Shown here: in pieces, positions 10,347-21,400 of the stretch
Position numbering within the stretch: the first letter of the stretch is position 1
Layout of the letters: each line of letters starts with the position of its first letter
NCBI RefSeq assembly: GCF_937616625.2
Contig: NC_065571.1
Location: 10,666,501-10,730,500, forward strand
Direction: 5' to 3'
Length of the DNA: 64,000 nt
From: Mercurialis annua
Lineage: Eukaryota; Streptophyta; Magnoliopsida; Malpighiales; Euphorbiaceae
Notes under the pieces: generated by a model
Database searches by the model: none
What the model was told of the DNA's origin: nothing
Seen by the model: the letters and a program-made list of their open reading frames with translations, nothing else
Program-made: the position numbers and the translations under genes

Positions 10347-10556
10347 ACGACCGTCGGCAGTGAGACCGGCAATAGCAACGTCGATGTGGTCATCGACTTT
10401 GAAGATCTTCTTTTGGAGAGACGAGAGCTCAGAATTAGCCCTATTAACGCACGCGAGAACCACGTGAGTCTTAGATCGGAGTCCAATTGCCGATGAGCCT
10501 TGCTTTACGGCCTCCATGGCATACTCTACCTAAAATAGTCGTCCGGCGGGGCTCCG
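10347..10556 (-). pseudogene. Processed pseudogene fragment of 20S proteasome alpha subunit (PAF1/PSMA1-like)
   Basis: Reading the minus strand gives [16 protein letters not shown], continuing through [21 protein letters not shown], the N-terminal region of the plant 20S proteasome alpha subunit encoded by PAF1. Upstream in the same frame, without an intron, is SPAGRLF, then a TAG stop where the family has glutamine, then VEYA. Similarity ends after LTADGR. The absence of an intron, the in-frame stop and truncation at both ends point to a retro-copied, dead fragment. The downstream frame has no similarity I recognise. Confidence 0.8.
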
Positions 10557-10680
10557 ATTTGGTTTCCGGTTGGGGTTGTTCTATTCTTTATTGTGGCTGG
10601 ATTCTTGAGTTTTGTTGGGTTCATTGTGGAAATTTGTGGTATATTGTCGTGATTGTATAGATAGAATCAATATTCAGCTT

Positions 10681-11122
10681 GCACTCTAGGTGTTTGAAGA
10701 AATGCTTATGAGAATTGTAATGTTTTTGGGTGTTGGATAACTGATGGTTACCACTGGGTAAACTGTTGGATAACTTTGTAATAAATTTTATTTTCAATAT
10801 ATTATAAATAAAATCGTTAGTTAACTGGTTGTCGTCGCCGGAGGTAGCGGACCTGTTGTGATGAAATTTATTTTGTTGCTATTTAACCAATCGTTAGTTA
10901 ACTGATTTTTCTTTTGTGAACAACGGTGTGATGTGGTGGTGGTTCGATTTTTGGTGTTGCACTGCCTACACTCTAAGTGTTTGAAAAAATGCTTATGAGA
11001 ATTGTTATGTTTTTGGGTGTTGGATAACCAATGGATAACATTAGGTAAACCGTTTGGTAACTTGTAATAAACGTTATTTTGAATATATTATTAATAAAAA
11101 CGTTAGTTAACTGTTGTTGAAT
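10681..11122 (+). repeat. Pair of about 150-bp direct repeats
   Basis: 10681-10838 and 10967-11122 are near-copies in the same orientation. Both contain a CACTCTA(g/a)GTGTTTGAA opening, GTTTTTGGGTGTTGGATAAC and a closing CGTTAGTTAACTG, with about 130 bp of other sequence between them. They look like a local segmental duplication in non-coding DNA next to the proteasome pseudogene. Confidence 0.75.
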
Positions 11123-11668
11123 TTTATTTTGTTGCTATTTAACCAATGGTGTACTAAAGGTACACCAATGACCTTATTTTTAGTACACTGTTAGTTAACA
11201 AATGGTTAATCAATAATTTTAGATTTAAAAAGAGACGATTTAGGTTTTATTTGACGATTACTCTTGCGGCGATGAAGGCGGAGAGGTTTGTAATAGAATT
11301 TTCAACTAGTTTAATAGAAATTGAGGTTTAAATTTATAATAGTTTTGTTTCTTGGTTAACCAACGGTGTTAGTATACCGCTGGATAACCAAAATCGTATT
11401 TCTGAGATTAAAAAAAATATTTTTGAGAATAACAAAAGTCATTTTTACAAAAAAAAAGTACAAATTGTCTTTTTCAAAAAAAAACTTGGAGGTAGTATTC
11501 TTGTGAATATTTTATCTTTTTTTGGTATTTATCTAAAAAACCCTATAATAGGGGTGTTGAAATCAGCCAGAAAATGGACCATCAAGGATCTGATGCTTCA
11601 AGCATATAATATAATAAAAAAATATTATCTCTTGAAATTTGGTGTTTTTCCGTGGTTGATTTGGGATA

Positions 11669-12129
11669 GGTATCACGGAAACAGAAAACGCAAACGACAT
11701 AAAACAGACACGAAAAAACGACAAATTTTAAAATGAAGGACACGAAATGTGAGGGAAACATGTAAATAATAAAAAATATAGGGATATATTTATAATTTTA
11801 GAAATTATAAAATATTATATATATTAAATTTTGTTTATACATTTATGTCAATGAATAAAATAAATCAAAAAAAATTAAATCCAATAAAAATAAGGATATA
11901 AGTTTTATTATAGATAAAATAAACAATAAAAAATATGGGCAATTGACCCAAACAAATTATTAGTTGATAATTTTTTGGATTTTTTTTTATAAGTATATAC
12001 TTTTTTTTGTTTACAGAATCGGCCCGAAATATTTTCTTATGAGTTTCCGGGAATTTCTGAAAGTTTCCGGTTTCTGAAACGTTTCCGAAACGGGACATGC
12101 AACTTGGTCGAAGTTTCCGTGCTTTTTAC
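11669..12129. mobile_element. Mutator-like fold-back MITE
   Basis: Inverted ends built on CACGGAAAC (left 11669 onward) and GTTTCCGTG (right, near 12110-12121). Flanking 9-bp sequences TTTGGGATA (11660-11668) and TTTGGGACA (12130-12138) match at 8 of 9 positions, consistent with an older Mutator-type duplication. Internal copies of GTTTCCG and GAAACG recur. No transposase. Confidence 0.6.
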
Positions 12130-12138
12130 TTTGGGACA

Positions 12139-14440
12139 ATAGAAGTTGTTCCTTGTTGGGTTACTTACATATACACCTATTTTTGTCCATCACTTTGCAT
12201 TTAGACGCTTCACATGAAAAGATATCATCTTTACTCTTTTTTAAGTTTCAACTTTGCAAACATACGTCATTGCTTTGTTGTGCTACACTGTTAACGTGGA
12301 CTTCATGCCATGCCATGCCATTTCATGTGTTTCTAATTTTAACCCAAATGAGAAAATTTAATTAATTTATCTTATAAAGTGTTTGACTTTTTTTAATTAT
12401 TTTAAAATAAATTATATATTTTTTTAATTATATTTATGAATTTTTAAATAATAATTAAAAAATTATTTAAAGTTATTTTTATTTAATTAAAACATTATTT
12501 TGTTAAAATCGTGGATTCAATTCCTCCAAAAAATACTTTCTCTTTCCAATTATTAAAAAAAACTAAAATATTTTTTTTGTTAAAATATTTTTTTTGTATA
12601 TTATAAATTTTATTAGAAATATTAAAAATATTCTGGTATAATTTTAAAAAATTACACATTTTAAAATTCATTTACAAAATTTTATTTTAATAAAATTTAA
12701 AATTAATATAACAAATTTTACTTAATTTTAAAACATAATATATTAAATTTTATAAATAATTGTTTTTTTATTATAATTAGGAAGAGGGCTTATGAAAAAA
12801 TTAAACTCGCGAATTATAACTTGCTGGTTTACATCATTGCTATTAGAGAATGTCAACGAAGCAACACATGTTTAATTGAAGATGCATAAATATTGTAGTC
12901 ACTAAACCAACAACATTAATTATAATATTATAAACCTAAAAATTGATTATATCAAAACTAAAATAAATAAATAATATTTTTAGAAAAATATATTTAAATT
13001 TGTTTATATTTTAGGAAATAAAAATCTCATGATGTCTTGTATTAAAATATCTTAAACATAAATTTTGGGTTGATATCAGTTGATTGGTTGATTACTCATT
13101 ATTTGCTCTTTGGTTGATTATTGATGGCTTCATGGTAGATCATTAGTGGTTCAGTAGTAGCTCATTAACTGCTATTTAGTTACTCTTCGTATTTGGTGTA
13201 TTTTACTTTCATTTTGGCTTTTTTTAGTTGGTCATTCATTTTTATGGCGTTTGAACATAATTACAATCGTTTAATAAATTAATTTTATTTATCAATATTC
13301 TTATATTTAAAAATAGTGTCTTCATAATAGAAAGGTATTTCAAAATAAATGGTGCATAAAGAAATAAATAATCAAACAAATAAAAGAATTAATATGATGA
13401 AATGAATTTAAAATATTAAATAAAAAGCTAAAATTAAAATAACAAGTATATTAATATAAGAGATAAGTGCTTAAATTTAAAAAAAAAGTAAAAATGATAA
13501 ATTTGACTATAGTAGACGAGCGTTTAAATTAAAAAAAATGTTTAATTATTAGAGTTAAATGTCTAAAGCTAGATAACAAGTGTCCAAATAAAAAGAACTT
13601 TCTGCATAAATGCTTATTTTTCCAGATATTTGCATTTATACTCTACATAATAATTAGTTGTAAATTTACCTCTTTTTTTATAAACTGTTTGCATTTCTAC
13701 TTTTTTGTAAAAGACATGGTAATTAACATGTATAATTGCTTCTAGAGTTCAGCCTTCATATATATACTTTTTCCCCTTCTATTTAAAATATTAATGACAA
13801 CAAATTAATTATTTTTATATTTTATATTTTTTTTCTTCAAAACTAACATGTTGAAAATTATTAGTTTATTTTTTAAAGTTTTTATTTTTTATTTCAAAAT
13901 TCCAACTACTCTAAATCCACCAATTAATGTTTCAAAATCAAAAATTAACAATTTAAAAATGAAAAACAATAGAGTAACAAAGAACTAAATCATTAATTTT
14001 TTAATTGTTTTTGGTATATTGTTATTAGAATAAAAATATTTAATTACATTGGAAAGACACTTTATCTTTGACTATTTATTTTAAAAACATTACACAATCT
14101 ACTCTTTTATATCCCTTCTTTATAAAAGTAAAAAAAAATTAAAGTAGTTTGTTAATGGCATTTTAGTTGTTCAGTAATTGCATTTAGATAGCTCATTAGT
14201 AGTTTGTTAATAACTGTTATTATTTAAAAATCATATCTTATCAAAGTACTGTTATATTTAACTTTTTTAAAAAGAAAATGTTCATAAAAGTTAAATATGA
14301 AAAAACAAACATAATTTGACATAATCCATATAAAAAAATTATATATATTTAATAAGAAAAAAAATAAAATAAATTAACTTTAAATTTAAAAATATAAATT
14401 TTCCTACCTCCTGTTATTTTTTTTGTCTTTGTTATTGTTA
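12139..14440. other. Extremely A+T-rich gene-free stretch
   Basis: Long runs of A and T, no convincing open frame. Two patches (13076-13200 and 14155-14215) share a loose theme of alternating gttgatt, ctcatta and gtagttt words that may be remnants of a decayed tandem repeat. Confidence 0.5.
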
Positions 14441-14459
14441 CTTTAATCCTTACTATTAT

Positions 14460-14460
<1 letters not shown>

Positions 14461-14509
<49 letters not shown>

Positions 14510-14564
14510 TATTATTATTATTATAATAATAATAATTATTATTATTATTATAATAATAATAATA
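14461..14564. repeat. (TAA)n/(ATT)n microsatellite with alternating orientation
   Basis: A run of AAT units switches to ATT, back to AAT, again ATT, then AAT. The result is a trinucleotide repeat that can also fold as nested hairpins. The poly-isoleucine open frame across it is an artefact of the repeat. Confidence 0.95.
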
Positions 14565-15291
14565 ATTTTTGAATTAGATATTATGATGCAAATCATTACC
14601 ATTATTAACTTGAAAAGTAGTGAGACCAAGTGCAATAGGACCCACACATCCTCATTTAAGTGCTAGATTTGAAGGCCACCCATGCACCTTGTCAACAATC
14701 TGAAGTTTAGCAGAATTATCTCGGTAATTCAAAAGAGCGTAAAAGTGCAAACAAAAATTTTAGGACCTGTTTGGTTCAGCTGTTTCTTATAGCTGATAGA
14801 TGTTGGCTGGTAGCTGATAGCTGATAGCTGATAGACTGTACGTGTTTGGTGAGAATTGATTAGTTGTTGTTGTTTATATATAAAATGACCGTAAATGACA
14901 TAATTTTAATTTTTATTTATTAATTTATAAATATATTATATTATATAATATTCAATAAAAATATTAAAAATTATTTTTTTATAAGAAGAAACGTTTAGTT
15001 TAAACTTATTTAGATTTTTTTTTGATAAATTTATGATTTATTTTAAAAAATAATTAACTTATACTTTTGTTAATATAAATAAATAATATTAAATAATTTA
15101 AAAATGATTAGAGTATTTAAAAATAATTTAAATAACTATATATATATTAAAAAACAATATCCTAATGGGGGTAGTTTTGTCTAATTAATTAAAAATATTG
15201 AAAAAACTATCAGCTGTTGGCAAAAAGCTCCAAAATGGAGTTTTTCAAAAAACAGCAGCTGGAGGTTTCAAAAAGCTCCAAAAAGCTTTTA

Positions 15292-15986
15292 AGCACCGTT
15301 TGGATTGAGGGTTTTTAAAAGGGTTAATTACATATAAAATCACCACCTTTACACGAATTCTCAAAAATAACACGATCTTTAAAACGTGTCAATTCAGGGC
15401 ATTACCTTTCTTTTTTTTTCAAAAACAACATGGGCACGTTTTTAGATAAAATTTTGCTGACTTGGACATGCAATGGGAGCGCCACATGTCATGCCACGTC
15501 AGCAAAAACGCCACTAAACATGTGCTCATGTTGTTTTTGAAAAGAAATGAAAGGTAGTGCCCTGAATTGCCACGTTTTAAAGGTTGTGTTATTTTTGCAA
15601 TTTCGTGTAAAGGTGATGATTTTATATGTAATTAACCCTTTTTAAAATCCATGAATTTTAACAAAATCGATAAGTCAATGGAATTTAAATCCATAGATTT
15701 TAAAATTCCATCGTTTGGATTGAAAATAAAATCAATGGTTTTTAACATTATTTATGGAAAAAAATAAATAGTATAACAATCCATCATTCATAAAAAAATA
15801 GTGGATTTGGACTTTTCCACCTAGTAGGTGGGAAATCAAAACCCTCAAAAATGATGGATTGTAGAAAATGAGAGAATTTATAAATCCATGGATTCTATTA
15901 ATTTTTTGAGGCAAAAGATGGATTTTGTGCAAATCCATTGATTGTTTAAAATTTACAGTGTAGAATCCATCAATCCAAACGGTGTC
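15292..15986. mobile_element. PIF/Harbinger-like MITE (middle level of nest)
   Basis: Inverted ends CACCGTTTGGATTGA (left) and TCAATCCAAACGGTG (right), flanked by TTA on both sides (15289-15291, 15987-15989), the PIF/Harbinger target. Internal sequence repeats the motif AATCCAT and its complement, giving extensive self-pairing. It is interrupted near its left end by the 318-bp element at 15321. Confidence 0.65.
15321..15638. mobile_element. Mutator-like fold-back MITE (innermost level of nest)
   Basis: Ends GGGTTAATTACATATAAAAT and its complement. A perfect 9-bp duplication TTTTTAAAA sits at 15312-15320 and 15639-15647. Almost the whole element folds on itself (CACCTTTACACGAA at left, TTCGTGTAAAGGTG at right). 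A second family member is at 57832-58151. Confidence 0.88.
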
Positions 15987-16068
15987 TTAGAAAATTCTCA
16001 CCAAACACTTTAGTGGAGTTTTTTGAAAAATAAAAGGTAAAAGCTCTACTAAAAAGTTAAACCAAATA

Positions 16069-17140
16069 CTCATTTAAAAAAGAGCACGCTTGGAAGTCTA
16101 ACTTTTGGAGTGATATTTTTGTCAAGTTTATGGAAAATGAGGTATAGCACGTCATTTCCTCTTCCTTATTTGGGAGAAGCGCTGGGCTTGTAAACCGGCT
16201 TGTTGATTGGGCTAAAAAACAAGTAATTAGGTTTAAACTTGATTAATGAAGCTTGTGGTATGAATGACTTAGCTAGAAAATCGCTTGATGACCCTGATAT
16301 GTTTTTTAGATGAATGACTCATATCCCTCTTGATATTATTGTTTATGTTTCAATGATCAGTCATTTTTTTGATTAATGGTGTGTCTTTTCATAAAAAGAT
16401 AGTACTTAACCAATATAATCACAAAATATAAATTCAATATCTTCTAGTGTTTTTTTTTATGAAAATATTTTCTATAGAGCAAAGATGATATAGTATCATA
16501 TCATGTTTCATCGTCTATTTATGACTATCAATTCAAAATAAAATCGTAGTATGTGATTTGTAACAAAAAAATTAAAATTTATTCGTGATGGTATTTTCTG
16601 TTACAATTTTGTCATAAAACTCTCTGACATAAATTTTATCCAAGTTAATTTTCATCAATTATTACTATGAAAATTTTATACGGAATTAAAAAAATTTAAA
16701 ATGAATCAAATAAATAAACTTTTGAAATACCTTATATATCCCGATTCAACAAATTTCAAAAGAATTTCTATAAAAAAATGTCAAATCAGGATCAATGGCT
16801 GATCTTCAAATTATTTGATTGAACCGGTCGGGCAGTACAAGATTTGAAAACAATGCCTTTCTCCTTTAATTTGATGTAAAGAAAAACAATTCAAAAAAAA
16901 AGACTAATAAAATGTGTTGCTAAAAGCCAATGACATTACCTTTTAAACCCAATTTTCTGCTTAATTTGGGATTTCCTTTCCAATATAAACCCAACAATTT
17001 TCTATCAATTTTTGCATCTCCAACTTGCCAATTGATACCAATTTGTTTAAAAGAGATCCAAAGAACATTCCTCCATTGCCTCATCCTCACCTCATTGGTC
17101 CCAAACTTCCACTTCTTGATCCAACTTAAATCAAACCGCT
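16069..17140. other. Intergenic DNA upstream of the transporter gene
   Basis: No recognisable gene or element. A 70-codon open frame at 16930-17142 has no features of a real protein and overlaps the presumed promoter region. Confidence 0.5.
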
Positions 17141-17150
17141 AGTCATCCTC

Positions 17151-17281
17151 CACGTGGCAATCATGAAAAATCTACGGCAAGATCCATACCCACGTGTCAA
17201 TAAGATCTAACACTTTAAGACAGCCGAAATGACATAGGAAGGTGTATATTCTCACACGACACAACTCTTTCCCTTATAAAT
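17151..17281 (+). promoter_or_regulatory. Core promoter of the transporter gene: two G-boxes and a TATA box
   Basis: CACGTG occurs at 17151-17156 (CCACGTGGC context) and at 17191-17196 (CCACGTGTC, an ABRE-like context). TATAAAT lies at 17275-17281, about 50 bp before the start codon at 17329, implying a very short 5' leader. G-boxes with this flank are commonly bound by bZIP factors in abscisic-acid or stress responses; regulation of this gene by them is inference. Confidence 0.55.
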
Positions 17282-17328
17282 CCATCTCCTTGTAGCAAAA
17301 TACTACAAAAATTACTGCACAAAAAAAC

Positions 17329-18381
17329 ATGGCTTCCACGTCACCGTCCGATCAAAACCTCCGATCACCGCTATTACAACCACCGCCATCGCCACCGTCG
17401 AAAGAAACTGATGAGCCGGAAAAGCTAACAATAGACGACATGCTTCAAAAGCACTGCGGTGAATTTGGGCCGTGGCAATTACGTCATTTTGTTCTAACAA
17501 GCTTAGCTTGGGCGCTTGAAGCATTCCACACCATGGTGGTCATTTTTGCTGACCGTGAACCGGATTTCAAATGTTTAAGTGCCGGTTGTTATGCCACGGC
17601 CAAGACTGTTTGCGGGTTCGAACCGGGTTCTTGGGAATGGATAGGTGGTCTAGAGAGTTCTACGGTGGCTCAGTGGGGTTTGGTTTGTGGTCAAAAGTTC
17701 AAGGTCGGTTTGGTTCAGTCTATTTTCTTTGGTGGCTGCATGATTGGTAAGTTTTCATATTCTTTATTACCTTTATTTTTATTGTTTTATTTTATTTGGG
17801 AGCACTGCATTTTATATTGTTTTGGATCATGATATTGTAGTATATCATATTGTAGTGATATCATTATTTAGTTTCATTGCATAGTTTATTATAGAAGATA
17901 GGTTGTCTACACTGAACTTAGATTCAACTAGTTTGACTTGTTTAGGTTTTGTCTTTCATTACATACAAATAAATTAATCTATCAACGTAGAAAATGACAA
18001 GGGGTAAGCTTATTATTAGTATTATTATTTTAAACTAAGAAAGATTTATTTGTGTTATGCACTCAATTTATTTTTATTTTTTATATGTTGTTTTAAGCAT
18101 AACCAATCATAATTAAGACTTCAAATATGTTAAATATAAGGGCATTATATAAAAAAAATTAATAATCTTTAATCTATAAATTTATAATGAAAAATTTTAT
18201 GTGCGTTTTTTCTATAAAGGCTCGTTTAAGTAAAGATAATATTTAATAATGAACTAATTTTGTAAATATAAAAACCTTCCATGTTTTATTAAAAATAAAA
18301 TGGATCAGTGAAATTTATGCTACTAGAGCTATATAGCATTTTTTTTCCAATTTTTTTTTTATATAATTATGAAAAATTAAG

Positions 18382-18451
<70 letters not shown>

Positions 18452-21400
18452 TTTTATTATGTGTATGATTTCTTTAAAAAATAAACTGTCAACAAAAACA
18501 TCTTCATACTCGTATTTGTATTATAATTAGTATTATATATCGCAAATAATACCATAATACCCGAGTATTGTTGCAGGATCTTACATTTAAATCCAAGTCT
18601 TAAATTGCTAACTTTGAATTAGTCATATAAATTGGGGAAAGAATCATGCGGGCAAATTGTTGAACTTTTCAATGATCAAAATTTGTCACTTTCTGTCATT
18701 TAAGTTATTTTTAATTAATTAATTATTTACTGACATGATATTGCATAATAATTTAAACAAAAAAGATTGTTAAATTTGAAGAACCTAAATTTAAAAATAA
18801 TTTCACTCTTAGATAAATATATTTTTATTCAAATTAAATAAATTTTAAAAAAATGAAAAAAAAAAAATTAATTTAAAATGATACACTCTTATTTAAAATA
18901 GTGTCTATCGATTTGGTGTGAAATGAACTTAATAATGATGCACGCCACTAGTGCATTGTATTAATTTTAATTGATTATTGCATAATAAAAAGTAAATTTG
19001 TAGATATTTCTTAATATGGTAAAAGTGACGAAGGCGGTAAGACATTTCAGATAAGTATTGAACATAGAAAAGAGTTGCATGCTTTAATTTGTCTTTTTCA
19101 CTATTATGAAGCTTGCAGTTCCAGTGTTCAATATTATTGGTGCATGGCCTGAAAATGGTCCGCTTCAGTTGTCACAAAGCACATGTATGTTCGGACTTCA
19201 TTTATTAGGTCCAAATGCTTTCATGATGTATACACTAGAAATGAAAAATAAAATATTAAAATATCAAATATTAAAATTAAAATTTCATCATCAGTAATTT
19301 GATTTTTCGAGTGGATTGATTATTTTAATATGATAAAGTTGAATAAATTAGTTGTAGCTCAAATGATATAACAATAAACTGTCAAAATTGTGGATTCATC
19401 CTCCCACAAACGTTTTTTTCTCTCTAATTATTAAAAAAAAAAGTCCTCTAAGGGTGTATATTGAACTAAACCTAAACATACAAAAAATTCATATCAAGCC
19501 AAACCGAAACTAGCTGGTTTGGTTTATTTATTATATTTTTAAAAAATCAATTTAGTTAATTTCAAATTTTGAAAACCAAAAAACTTTAATACATACATAT
19601 AACATAATTTTCTTAACAATAATTTTTTTTTTAACTAATTTCTTATGTGTTGAAATGAATAATATATTACAAAGTAGCTTAGATTTAATATTTATATTCA
19701 ATATCTATTGTTTTTTTTAAATTAAAGATATCATTTTTTTCTAGTTTGATTAATTGAACCGAGTTATAATTCATTTTGGTTTCTATATTCCTTAAAAACG
19801 ACCGATTTCAAAATTAATTTTAAAACTGAACAAAATCCATAAAACAATGTACACTCCTAATTTTTCTATCATTGAAAGTTGTAGGGTTTGATCATTGACG
19901 GCTCACATTAAATTAAATAAATATTTACGTATAAAGTACGAAAATGTATTTATTTACTATTTAAGACTAATAACTATTGAAATAGGAATATAATTTTAAA
20001 ATAACAGTGTAGTTGAAGTGTCACATATTAGATTGAATTGAAGGTGAATTGCTAATTATTTTATGTGTTGAAATGAATAATATATTACTAAGAGCCGAAT
20101 AAGGTTAGAGATAGTAAGTAATATCAGAATTTTATAAAGAATTTAGCCTAAAATTTATTGATTTAATTTTGATGAATGTCGTTCATAACGGAAAGAATCA
20201 CATGAAACACATGTTTGTAGCACTTTTTTTGCAATGAATGAGCATAGACAGGAATGATTCATTTTAGGGCTTAATTACTTAAAAACCACCCATCTTGAAT
20301 TTTTTTTCGTTTATACCCTGACTTAGGAAAAAATTCATTTATACCCTAACGTACGTGTTTATGTTTCACCTCTACCCCGAGACACTAAATTAATCTCTTT
20401 TCATTTAAAAAAAGTTTAAAATAGTCCTTCATTTAGAGAAAAATTCATTTCTAATTAAACTCTAATTAGCTTAGGTTAAAAATGAAGAACTATTTTAAAC
20501 TTTCTTCTTAAAAAAAAGAGGTTAATTTAGTGTCTCGGGGTAGAGGTGAAATATAAATACATACGTCAGGGTATAAATGAATTTTTTCCTAATTCAGGGT
20601 ATAAACAAAAAAAAAATTCAAGGTGTTTTTAAGTAATTAAGCCTTCTTTTTAGTATTTCTTTTCTCAGTTTCCTTCCCACAATTTGTGTCTTTAAATCAT
20701 GTCATTGCTTTTAGTTGGTCCATCAATATATAAATGTATAGCTCGTTTTTAAGCTTCGTTTACCAGTTTCAGTTTAAACTTTCTAGCGTATACTCTTTTA
20801 CAAACACTAGTTTCGCATTACGTGCTATGCACGTGGCTCGTAACGTAACTTGTCAATGTATATATTAGTAAATTTATTATAATTATATCAATTTTTTATT
20901 TATAAATAATATTAAATTAGTTAAGAATTTTTGTAAAAATAAATATAATATATTCGGTTATTAAATTTTTTTTCATATTAAATTTATTTTTCTTTTGGTT
21001 TTATAATAATCATAATTAAATAATTAACTTAATTTTATTAATAATATTTTTAAAAATAATAAGATAGAAATTTAAATAATAATATATTGACCAAATACAA
21101 TATTTTAATTTTGTAGTTAGATCAAACTAAAAGATAGGTATTCCTACTAATTTGGAGACAATTTAGCTACCTATTCTAATTAGGACTTTAATTATAATAG
21201 TGATTAATTAAATAACTAATTAGTTAATGACTATAAAACCTTTATTTAGTGATAAACTGAAAAGGATTATTTAGTAAATTTGCCTGTCCCCCCCCCCCCC
21301 CTATACATGCTTTTATATATAGTATAGATATGGTCACATTTTGCTTACCTTACTTGCTGAATATCGTTCCGATTAATTTTTAAAATGTTTTTATAACAAA

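Larger units (their letters stand above)
14762..16068. mobile_element. Outer element of a three-level transposon nest
   Basis: The left side (AGGACCTGTTTGGTT, then GTGTTTGGTGAGAATT at about 14843) is mirrored on the right by AATTCTCACCAAACAC (about 15995-16010) and GTTAAACCAAATACT (about 16056-16068). CTGATAG repeats near the left end (14788-14830) and CAGCTG / AAAAAGCTCC words inside are typical of PIF/hAT-like plant MITEs starting with a CTGTTTGG motif. It is interrupted by the elements at 15292-15986 and 15321-15638. Exact ends and duplication were not resolved. Confidence 0.55.

Noticed and set aside
12153..12365. 70-codon open frame
   Set aside because: No start context, no family resemblance and hydrophobic low-complexity composition from A+T-rich DNA.
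14456..14647. Poly-isoleucine open frame
   Set aside because: Translation of a (TAA)n microsatellite.
17747..17832. Extension of transporter exon 1 to an in-frame stop
   Set aside because: A consensus GTAAG donor at 17747 and perfect phase-1 continuation at 22425 show this is intron read-through.
19106..19297. 63-codon open frame in the transporter intron
   Set aside because: Lies in an intron of an intact gene and ends in A+T-rich sequence; no recognisable similarity.
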